Assembly (NCBI GenBank): GCA_039030175.1
Contig: JBCCER010000260.1
Location: forward strand, 1 to 5,089
Reading direction: 5' to 3'
Source of the DNA: JANQGH01 sp039030175
GTDB taxonomy: Bacteria > Pseudomonadota > Alphaproteobacteria > DSM-16000 > Inquilinaceae
Length of the DNA stretch: 5,089 nucleotides
Shown: positions 1 through 5,089 of the stretch, piece by piece
Numbering within the stretch: the first letter of the stretch is position 1
Layout of the letters: each line of letters opens with the position of its first letter
The notes under the pieces: generated by a model
The model's input: the letters and a program-made list of their open reading frames with translations, nothing else
The model's database searches: none
Told to the model about the DNA's origin: nothing
Translations under genes and position numbers: made by a program

Positions 1-248
1 AAGATGCCCTATCCACATTGGTGGCGGGGCGCACGCTCTTGGTCATTGCCCATCGACTGCACACCATCGTCGGCGCCGATCAAATCTGTGTCGTCGACCA
101 GGGCCGCGTCGTTGAGCGCGGCCAGCACACCGACTTGCTCTGCCAGGATGGTCTCTATGCCCGTCTGTGGGCGGCAAGCGAAGGGTCGCAACCGACGCCC
201 CGAGGCCCTTCGCGCGCACTCGAAACGGGACAGGAGGCGAGCCACTGA
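1..248 (+). CDS. ABC half-transporter (permease/ATPase fusion), C-terminal fragment, IrtA/YbtP-like
   Basis: Only the last 81 or so codons are present; the reading frame is open at the left edge (first full codon at 3) and stops with TGA at 246-248. The visible part is the end of an ABC ATPase domain: the stretch LLVIAHRL carries the H-loop histidine (codon 51-53), followed by the usual ADQICVVDQGRVVERG strand/turn region and the LYARLW helix typical of exporter-type ABC proteins. The last 25 or so residues are a proline/arginine-rich tail with no recognisable domain. It overlaps the next gene by 4 nt, and that gene is an IrtB/YbtQ-like half-transporter, so this is most likely the partner subunit of a heterodimeric siderophore importer with an exporter fold. 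The fragment alone proves only an ABC ATPase C-terminus; the IrtA/YbtP assignment comes from context. The Walker A, Walker B and membrane domain lie outside the window. Confidence 0.88.
   Translation, partial: DALSTLVAGRTLLVIAHRLHTIVGADQICVVDQGRVVERGQHTDLLCQDGLYARLWAASEGSQPTPRGPSRALETGQEASH
232..237 (+). promoter_or_regulatory. Strong ribosome binding site deciding a CTG start
   Basis: A perfect AGGAGG lies 7 nt before the CTG at 245-247. No comparable Shine-Dalgarno sequence precedes the in-frame GTG at 167 or the TTG at 260. This site, inside the end of the upstream gene, is the main reason for starting the second transporter at the CTG. Confidence 0.75.
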
Positions 249-2017
249 TCCGGGCGCTCTTGGCCGTCGCGGGGCCAGATCCCGCGCGCTTGCTGCGCCG
301 AAATCTGGCCGGCCTAGCGGCGGAAGGCATCTTGATGGGGATTGGCTTTGCCCTGCTGGTGCCCGTTCTGACCTCCTTGTTCGCTCGCGACATCGGGGAG
401 GCGCTGACCTGGCTTGCCGTAATGGCTGTCGTGCTCGTCATCTACGCGGTCGTTCGTTACGCCAGTCAGCTCAGCGGCTACATGGCCGCGATCGGCCTGG
501 GGCGCGGCCTGTTTAGCAAACTTGGCAACCATATCGCCGAGCTGCCGCTGGGCTGGTTCGGCGCCGACAGGGTCGGTCGCGTGGGTCGGCTGACCAGCCA
601 AGGCATCATCGATGTCATGGGGGTTCCTGCCCATCTGCTCCGTCCCGTCGTCACGGCTTTCGCGACACCCGCAACCGTCATCGCGCTGATGTTCATCTTT
701 GACTGGCGCTTGGCGCTGGCAGCGCTGATCACGGCACCCGTTGCCGCCCTGGTCTATCGCTGGACCGGCAATTTGGTCCAGCGAACCGACCATCGAACGG
801 ATGCGGCAGCGGCCGAGGCTGCCGGTCGAATTGTGGAATTTGCGCAATCGCAGGCCGTGCTTCGCGCCTTTGGCAGGGCCAGCGAGGGCTACGCCAAGCT
901 CGACGACGCGTTGAAGGAGCAGCGCGATGCGGGGCGTAAACAGATCCTCACGTCGGTTCCGGGGTTCGCCTCCTTTGTCTTGGTCGTGCAGCTCGCCTTC
1001 ACCATCGTCTTGCTGTTCGGAACCAGTTTGGCGCTTGGAGGGACCATCGACGCACCCGAGTTGTTGGCGGTGTTGGTCTTGGCCGTGCGCTATGTCGAAC
1101 CTCTGGTGATGGCGGCCGATTTGGGTGGGGCGTTGCGCATCAGCCGCAACAGCTTGGCCCGCATGGATGCCCTTCTGGCGACAAAGCCGCTGCCCGAGCC
1201 AAAGACAACCACCAAGGCGGAGGGCACCGGCATTGCGTTTGACAGGGTCGGATTTGGCTATGGCGACCAGCCGGTGCTCAAGGACGTAAGCTTCACGGCC
1301 CCAGCCGGAAAGATGACGGCGCTGGTAGGCCCCTCGGGCTCCGGCAAGACCACGATCATTCGTTTGGCCGCCCGGTTCTGGGATGTCGGCGCCGGAGCGG
1401 TCCGCGTGGCCGGGGCGGACGTTCGCGAGATCAGGACCGAAGATCTGATGGCGCAGCTATCCTTGGTGTTCCAGGACGTCTATCTCTTCGACGGGTCGGT
1501 TGAGGAAAACATCCGTATGGGCCGGCCCGAAGCCAGCGATGCGGAGGTACGCGAAGCCGCCCGTTTGGCCCGTGTCGATGAAATCGCCACCAGACTACCG
1601 GACGGTTTCGCTGCACGAGTCGGCGAGGGCGGAACCTCGTTGTCCGGCGGTGAACGTCAGCGCGTCTCAATTGCTAGGGCAATCCTCAAAGACGCGCCGA
1701 TCGTCCTTCTCGACGAGGCGACCGCTGCCCTTGACCCCGAAAACGAGGCCGCCGTTCAGGACGCATTGAAAGCCCTGACGGCCAATCGAACGCTGCTCGT
1801 CGTTGCGCATCGATTGCAGACCGTTCAGTCGGCCGACCAGATCATCGTCCTCGAAGAGGGGACAATTGCCGAGCAAGGCAGCCATTCCGAACTGCTGGCC
1901 AAGGACGGCCGCTACGCCGCCTTTTGGCGGGAGCGCAACCGGGCCGAAGGCTGGCGACTGGCACCAAGCCGAGACGACGCGCGAACCAGCGAAACTATCG
2001 GAATGGAGCCATCATGA
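245..2017 (+). CDS. ABC half-transporter (permease/ATPase fusion), IrtB/YbtQ-like siderophore importer subunit
   Basis: A 590-aa inner-membrane half-transporter with an N-terminal exporter-type membrane domain and a C-terminal ATPase. Hydrophobic segments lie near residues 20-45, 53-75, 130-153, 155-175, 240-266 and 270-292. The ATPase has Walker A GPSGSGKTT (362-370), Q-loop Q410, signature LSGGERQ (466-472), Walker B IVLLDEA (486-492, catalytic E491) and H-loop H522, so it should hydrolyse ATP. Several stretches match what I recall of mycobacterial IrtB: an MIR-type N-terminus, RIVEFAQSQAVLRAFGR, VRYVEPL, RLARVDEIATRLPDG and an RYAAFW...GW ending. In that family the protein pairs with IrtA (YbtP with YbtQ) to import ferric siderophore despite an exporter fold. 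The CTG start at 245 gives the N-terminus MIRALLAVAG, overlaps the upstream stop as CTGA and follows AGGAGG. The upstream GTG at 167 would add 26 polar residues, overlap the previous gene by 82 nt and has no ribosome site. The family is well supported; the exact siderophore is unknown. Confidence 0.9.
   Translation: MIRALLAVAGPDPARLLRRNLAGLAAEGILMGIGFALLVPVLTSLFARDIGEALTWLAVMAVVLVIYAVVRYASQLSGYMAAIGLGRGLFSKLGNHIAELPLGWFGADRVGRVGRLTSQGIIDVMGVPAHLLRPVVTAFATPATVIALMFIFDWRLALAALITAPVAALVYRWTGNLVQRTDHRTDAAAAEAAGRIVEFAQSQAVLRAFGRASEGYAKLDDALKEQRDAGRKQILTSVPGFASFVLVVQLAFTIVLLFGTSLALGGTIDAPELLAVLVLAVRYVEPLVMAADLGGALRISRNSLARMDALLATKPLPEPKTTTKAEGTGIAFDRVGFGYGDQPVLKDVSFTAPAGKMTALVGPSGSGKTTIIRLAARFWDVGAGAVRVAGADVREIRTEDLMAQLSLVFQDVYLFDGSVEENIRMGRPEASDAEVREAARLARVDEIATRLPDGFAARVGEGGTSLSGGERQRVSIARAILKDAPIVLLDEATAALDPENEAAVQDALKALTANRTLLVVAHRLQTVQSADQIIVLEEGTIAEQGSHSELLAKDGRYAAFWRERNRAEGWRLAPSRDDARTSETIGMEPS
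2005..2008 (+). promoter_or_regulatory. Ribosome binding site for the methyltransferase
   Basis: GGAG lies 5 nt before the ATG at 2014, inside the final codons of the transporter gene. Together with the ATGA stop/start overlap it fixes the methyltransferase start at 2014 rather than at the upstream in-frame start at 1924, and implies translational coupling. Confidence 0.6.
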
Positions 2018-2952
2018 TTGCTGCTGCAGGAGCATTCCCAGTACGCCAGAAGAGACACGCCATTGACCTTCGCGGCGTGCCGGAAACGATGCTTTGGCCG
2101 CTCTGGAATCGAGCCGTCGAAGCATCACGGCGGGCACCGTTGATCGACGATCTGATCGCCGCCGACTTGATCGACCGGATCGACTACGACTTTAGGGGCC
2201 GTTTCGGCAGACCACACGTATTTCACGCAATCCGCGCGCGCCATTGTGACGATTTGATTCATGCCTTTCTGGATCGCGCGGACGGACCCCGCACTGTCGT
2301 GGCATTGGGCGACGGTTTGGATTCGCAGTTCTGGCGAGTCGATGACGGCCTCGTTCATTGGCTGAGTGTCGACCTGCCCGAGGCCATCGAAGTTCGGCGC
2401 CGACTGCTGCCGGACCATCCCCGCGCGTCCGTAGTAGAGGCATCCGCTCTTGATCCGAGTTGGATCGACGCCGTACCCGATGGGGCGCCACCATTCATCT
2501 GTGCGTCCGGATTGCTGATGTATTTCGAGGAGCGCGATGTCATTGCGCTCCTTACAAGGCTGGCCACACGGTTTCCCGGTGCGGAGATCTTCTTCGATAC
2601 GATCCCGCCTTACGTTTCGCGCCGAACGATCGACGGATTGCGGCTAACAAAGCGCTACACGGCGCCGCCCATGCCGTGGGGTATCTCGATCGACGATCTG
2701 CCAGATTTCATTGCGCGTCTAGGCCGGTTCGACACCTTATCGATCCAGACGTACGCGGATCCATTTCCGAACCGCACCCGGTTCTACAGCCTTCTCTCCC
2801 ATGTTCGCACGGTCCGTCGCCGGTTTGCTCCAAGCCTGGTTCATCTCCGTGCCTTGGAGGATAGCCGTCTGAAGCTTGTGACCGAGGCACCGAACGTAAT
2901 GGCCGGATCTGGAGATCGTCCTTGCGTCGCTGACGCGGAAGGTCGGAAATGA
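2014..2952 (+). CDS. SAM-dependent methyltransferase, leucine carboxyl methyltransferase/Ppm1-like family (COG3315 type)
   Basis: A 312-aa cytoplasmic protein with no signal peptide or membrane segment. It shows the pattern of this Rossmann-fold O-methyltransferase family: a glycine-rich SAM loop LGDGLDSQFWR (98-108, normally LGxGxDTRxxR), an acidic strand end in SVDLPEAIEVRR (D120, likely binding the SAM ribose), and the family block ASGLLMYF (164-171, commonly EGxLMYL). In that block the usual glutamate appears to be a serine (S165). Family members methylate carboxylates or hydroxyls, and bacterial ones often sit in polyketide or other natural-product clusters; the substrate here cannot be read from sequence. 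The ATG overlaps the transporter stop as ATGA and follows GGAG, so the two genes are co-translated. The coupling suggests the enzyme acts on the transported siderophore, its precursor or its breakdown product, but this is inference. The length is normal for the family and there is no sign of damage. Confidence 0.85.
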   Translation: MIAAAGAFPVRQKRHAIDLRGVPETMLWPLWNRAVEASRRAPLIDDLIAADLIDRIDYDFRGRFGRPHVFHAIRARHCDDLIHAFLDRADGPRTVVALGDGLDSQFWRVDDGLVHWLSVDLPEAIEVRRRLLPDHPRASVVEASALDPSWIDAVPDGAPPFICASGLLMYFEERDVIALLTRLATRFPGAEIFFDTIPPYVSRRTIDGLRLTKRYTAPPMPWGISIDDLPDFIARLGRFDTLSIQTYADPFPNRTRFYSLLSHVRTVRRRFAPSLVHLRALEDSRLKLVTEAPNVMAGSGDRPCVADAEGRK

Positions 2953-2974
2953 CATCATGCAATTGCTATAGTCG

Positions 2975-3238
2975 ATGATACCGGTGTCAAAACGGGCCAA
3001 GGAACTAAGCGAAAAGGACCGCCGCAGGCGGGACTGCCTCGATTTGTTGCGTCACGGATTGTCTGATCACGGTGAATGCTGTGAAGCGGGATCGGTCTCT
3101 TGGTTCCTCGACACGCTATACGATCAAGATGATCGGCAGGTCGTTCCGTCAGAAGCGTCAAGGAGCGTGCTAGAGGCTCAGCGGACCGCCAGCGGCACCC
3201 GCACCAAGTCGCACAAGCCGGATAGGCATGATGATTAG
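2975..3238 (+). CDS. Doubtful small ORF, 87 aa, no recognised family
   Basis: An ATG-started open frame fills most of the gap between the methyltransferase and the secreted protein. The product would be a soluble, very charged protein with a basic N-terminus (KRAKELSEKDRRRR), a vicinal CC and a lysine/arginine/aspartate-rich tail. I recognise no domain. Against it: no Shine-Dalgarno sequence precedes the ATG, third codon positions are only moderately GC-rich compared with the flanking genes, and its end overlaps the next gene by 11 nt. It could be a real small gene, a decayed remnant, or chance. The remaining frames here give nothing better. Confidence 0.22.
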   Translation: MIPVSKRAKELSEKDRRRRDCLDLLRHGLSDHGECCEAGSVSWFLDTLYDQDDRQVVPSEASRSVLEAQRTASGTRTKSHKPDRHDD

Positions 3239-3647
3239 ACTTCTTCTAGGCGCGTTCACAATATGGGCAGCCAGCCTCGCCGCGACGGCTCAGACGCCAA
3301 ACTACCAAATGACCTTGGTCGAGACGGGACAGCGGGACTATTACTGCACAACGACGATCCGTCTGCAGAATGATTCTGACGAAATCTTGAACGACCTTAA
3401 CGGGTCCCTGGTCCTGTTGGTTGGCGAAGATGAGGTTGGGCAAAGCCGGCCGAGTTCGCTCTTCAACATCTCGCCGGGCCAATCATCTGATCAGGTATTC
3501 GAAACCCCTAATGCGCCGTGCGATGAGGTGACGGGATATCGTTTTAGCGTCAACGCGTGTCGATTCGGAGGCAGTTTTCGCGAACCGGCCGATTGCGTTG
3601 AGCGAGTTGTCAATGGGACAGGTATTGAGGCGACTACTTCCCCGTAG
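3228..3647 (+). CDS. Small secreted (periplasmic) protein of unknown function with four cysteines
   Basis: A 139-aa protein. The N-terminus is a convincing Sec signal peptide: MMIR, then a hydrophobic core LLLGAFTIWAASLAA and a likely cleavage near ATA-QT around residue 21. The mature part of about 118 residues has exactly four cysteines (in RDYYC, NAPC, VNAC and ADC), suggesting two disulfide bonds, and alternating strand-like stretches (TIRLQNDS, GSLVLLVG) that suggest a small beta-rich domain. There is no lipobox and no metal-binding cluster. Two adjacent ATG codons (3228 and 3231) could start it; only a weak AGG precedes them. Sampled base content (3301-3420) is about 52% GC against roughly 65% in the transporter genes, so it may have a different history from them. 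It lies between siderophore-related genes but nothing in the sequence ties it to iron. I do not recognise the family. Confidence 0.7.
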   Translation: MMIRLLLGAFTIWAASLAATAQTPNYQMTLVETGQRDYYCTTTIRLQNDSDEILNDLNGSLVLLVGEDEVGQSRPSSLFNISPGQSSDQVFETPNAPCDEVTGYRFSVNACRFGGSFREPADCVERVVNGTGIEATTSP

Positions 3648-3702
3648 AGTCGGCGTTCAAGTATAAGATTCTCGATATTGGCGTATCAGGCTGCCGACAA
3701 GA

Positions 3703-3730
3703 CGCATCGCTCGTGACGGGCCGTGATGCG
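3703..3730 (+). other. Imperfect hairpin downstream of the secreted-protein gene
   Basis: CGCATC at 3703-3708 pairs with GATGCG at 3725-3730, and one G-U and one C-G pair extend this to eight pairs around a 12-nt loop. It lies about 55 nt after the stop at 3647. No T-run follows, so it is not a typical intrinsic terminator; it could stabilise the mRNA end or be chance. Confidence 0.2.
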
Positions 3731-3890
3731 ACCCTCCAATTCGCCGGTATCTACTCAAACAACCGCTTAAGGGGAGCTAACCAGTAGCGAACAAAATCTA
3801 TTCAGCAGCTAAAACCAACTGCAGAACAATCAGTTAGGACAGCACCGCATCCCTGAATACAGTGCATTGCCGGGCATCGCCAAAGCGTTA

Positions 3891-3919
3891 TTGACAATCG
3901 GCCGCCGAATGTGATCCAT
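3891..3919 (+). promoter_or_regulatory. Possible sigma-70-type promoter for the binding-protein gene
   Basis: A perfect TTGACA (3891-3896) is followed after 17 nt by a poor -10 (ATCCAT, 3914-3919). The position, about 40 nt before the gene's start, is sensible, and alphaproteobacterial promoters often keep the -35 better than the -10. The weak -10 could mean dependence on an activator, or that the match is chance. Confidence 0.33.
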
Positions 3920-3945
3920 CTGGCGCAGGGGATTGGCCCCCATCT

Positions 3946-3951
3946 AGGAGA
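3946..3951 (+). promoter_or_regulatory. Ribosome binding site of the substrate-binding protein gene
   Basis: AGGAGA lies 5 nt before the ATG at 3957, which supports that start over the in-frame ATG at 3975. Confidence 0.65.
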
Positions 3952-3956
3952 AGAGA

Positions 3957-5089
3957 ATGACCGCTACGCATGTCATGCGCGGTCTCACCTTCGCCTACGC
4001 AGCATTCGCCGCACTTGCGATAGCCACGCCAGCGTCCGCTGAGACCATCACTGTCACCGACATCGCCGGAAGAACCGTCGAGGTCGAACAAAATCCTGAA
4101 GCCATTGTTCTAGGCGAAGGACGGATGATCTACACCCTTGCCCTGCTCGACCAGGAAGACCCGTTCGCACGGGTGGTCGGCTGGAAGGACGATCTGATCA
4201 ACTTCGATCCCGATGCCTGGAACATGTACCAGGCTGCCTTCCCGGAGGCCGCCGATATCACGCGGCTTGGCAGCCCTTATTCCGATGAGTGGAATCTCGA
4301 GGCTGTCGTCTCATCGGGGACCGAGTTGGTGCTGATGAATTTGGGCAATCTGTTGCGAGCCCAGGAAAGCGGCATCATCGAACGGCTGGAGGAAGCCGGG
4401 ATTGCCACGGTGTTCGTCGATTTCCGCCAGGACCCGACATCGAACACGGTACCCTCGATCCAGTTGCTCGGCCGAATTCTGGACCGCCGCGACGAGGCCG
4501 ACGCGTTTACCGACTACTATACGGCCGAGATGCGCCGCATTTATTCAGTCGTCGATCAGATCGAGCCCGAAGACCGGCCGCTCGTCTTTATCGAACGTGC
4601 AGCAGGTATTGAGGCCGGGCGCTGCTGCGGCACGTTCGGGTCCCAAAACCTGGGTGAGCTGGTAGAACTGGCTGGCGGTCAGAATTGGGGGTCTTCGCTG
4701 TTCCCCGGCGTCGGCGGCAATGTCAGCCTGGAAGCGATCTTCGCGACCGACCCCGATGTGATCATCGGTACCGGCGCCAACTGGTCGCTCTACCGTCCGG
4801 ATACGCAGGCCGTGCTGTTCGGCTATGAGGCCACGCCGGAGATGGCGCAGGAGCGGTTGGCCGCGCTGGCCAACCGCGAGGGCTGGACCGAACTGCAGGC
4901 GGTGCAGGACGGGCGCTTCCACAGCGTCTATCACCAGTTCTACAACAGCCCGTACCACTTTGCGGCCATGCAGGCCTTCGCCAAATGGCTGCATCCCGAC
5001 CTGTTCCCGGACCTCGACCCGGATGCGACGATGCAGGAATTGCACGACCGGTTCTTGCCGATCGACTATTCGGGCGTCTTCTGGGCCAC
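3957..5089 (+). CDS. Periplasmic iron-siderophore-binding protein of an ABC importer (FepB/FecB-like), 3' end cut by window
   Basis: The frame runs open for 377 codons to the window edge without a stop. The N-terminus is a clear signal peptide (hydrophobic residues 9-24, cleavage after PASA, residue 28, before ETITV), with no lipobox cysteine, so a soluble periplasmic protein is expected. The mature start TVTDIAGRTVEVEQNPEAIV is the hallmark opening of class III (PF01497-type) binding proteins for ferric siderophores, haem or cobalamin. The first lobe continues with RVVGWKDDL; the second has FIERAAGIEAGRCCGTFG, NLGELVELAGGQNWG and DPDVIIGTGANW. The vicinal cysteines are C223 and C224. Ferric siderophore is the likeliest ligand given the neighbouring IrtAB-like genes. 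The end YSGVFWA looks close to the natural C-terminus, so only a few codons are probably missing. It has its own spacer, possible promoter and good ribosome site, so it probably starts a separate transcript; FecCD-type permease and ATPase genes may follow. Confidence 0.88.
   Translation, partial: MTATHVMRGLTFAYAAFAALAIATPASAETITVTDIAGRTVEVEQNPEAIVLGEGRMIYTLALLDQEDPFARVVGWKDDLINFDPDAWNMYQAAFPEAADITRLGSPYSDEWNLEAVVSSGTELVLMNLGNLLRAQESGIIERLEEAGIATVFVDFRQDPTSNTVPSIQLLGRILDRRDEADAFTDYYTAEMRRIYSVVDQIEPEDRPLVFIERAAGIEAGRCCGTFGSQNLGELVELAGGQNWGSSLFPGVGGNVSLEAIFATDPDVIIGTGANWSLYRPDTQAVLFGYEATPEMAQERLAALANREGWTELQAVQDGRFHSVYHQFYNSPYHFAAMQAFAKWLHPDLFPDLDPDATMQELHDRFLPIDYSGVFWA

Larger units (their letters stand above)
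3648..3956 (+). other. Low-GC non-coding spacer of about 310 bp
   Basis: No convincing gene on either strand; all frames are broken by stops. The stretch 3781-3840 is only about 42% GC. It contains one modest hairpin (3703-3730), a possible promoter (3891-3919) and the ribosome site of the binding-protein gene. No clear alphaproteobacterial iron-regulator site was found: I looked for the TGA-N9-TCA iron-rhodo box and for an ICE-like box. Confidence 0.6.

Noticed and set aside
167..244. N-terminal extension of the second ABC transporter from GTG 167
   Set aside because: It overlaps the upstream gene by 82 nt, lacks a ribosome site and encodes a polar, non-family stretch; CTG 245 with AGGAGG is better.
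314..847. 177-codon open frame on the minus strand
   Set aside because: It is antisense to the transporter membrane domain and looks like a low-complexity, charged shadow product.
1924..2013. N-terminal extension of the methyltransferase
   Set aside because: It lies within the transporter coding region; the ATG at 2014 has a ribosome site and an ATGA overlap.
3019..3031. Short hairpin CCGCC-GCA-GGCGG after the methyltransferase, considered as a terminator
   Set aside because: Only five pairs, a three-base loop and no following T-run.
2955..3161. 68-codon minus-strand open frame in the spacer, considered as a transposase remnant
   Set aside because: No recognisable transposase motif, no terminal inverted repeats or target duplication, and no good ribosome site.
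3649..3698. Inverted repeat GTCGGC/GCCGAC after the secreted-protein gene
   Set aside because: A six-base arm with a 38-nt loop is expected by chance and no T-run follows.
3751..3787. CTACT/AGTAG inverted pair in the spacer
   Set aside because: Only five bases with a long loop; no supporting structure.
4545..5045. 166-codon open frame on the minus strand
   Set aside because: It is antisense to the well-supported binding-protein gene; long antisense frames are expected in GC-rich coding DNA.

Overview
The window looks like part of an iron/siderophore-handling locus from an alphaproteobacterium (Rhizobiales or Rhodobacterales type). That placement is inferred from about 65% GC in the transporter genes, GC-rich third codon positions and the style of the proteins; nothing in the window fixes a genus. 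All supported genes are on the + strand.

Layout: (1) 1-248 is the C-terminal end of a fused permease/ATPase ABC half-transporter. (2) 245-2017 is a second, complete half-transporter of 590 aa, strongly resembling IrtB/YbtQ of the mycobactin and yersiniabactin importers. Its most likely start is a CTG codon that overlaps the previous stop (CTGA) and sits 7 nt behind a perfect AGGAGG. (3) 2014-2952 is a 312-aa SAM-dependent methyltransferase of the leucine carboxyl methyltransferase/Ppm1 family (COG3315 type), coupled to the ABC gene by an ATGA overlap. These three genes form one tight, translationally coupled operon. (4) 2953-3956 is a more AT-rich spacer holding a doubtful 87-codon ORF, a small secreted four-cysteine protein (3228-3647), and about 310 bp of low-GC non-coding DNA with a possible promoter at its end. 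(5) 3957 to the window end is an almost complete periplasmic iron-siderophore-binding protein (FepB/FecB-like, PF01497 type) with a clear signal peptide. It has no stop within the window.

How the parts may work together (inference): the binding protein would deliver a ferric siderophore to an inner-membrane permease encoded beyond the window. The exporter-fold IrtAB/YbtPQ-like pair would move a siderophore across the inner membrane without a binding protein. The coupled methyltransferase is the unexplained component: it may modify the siderophore or a related carboxylate-bearing small molecule. This pairing is the main point of interest in the window.
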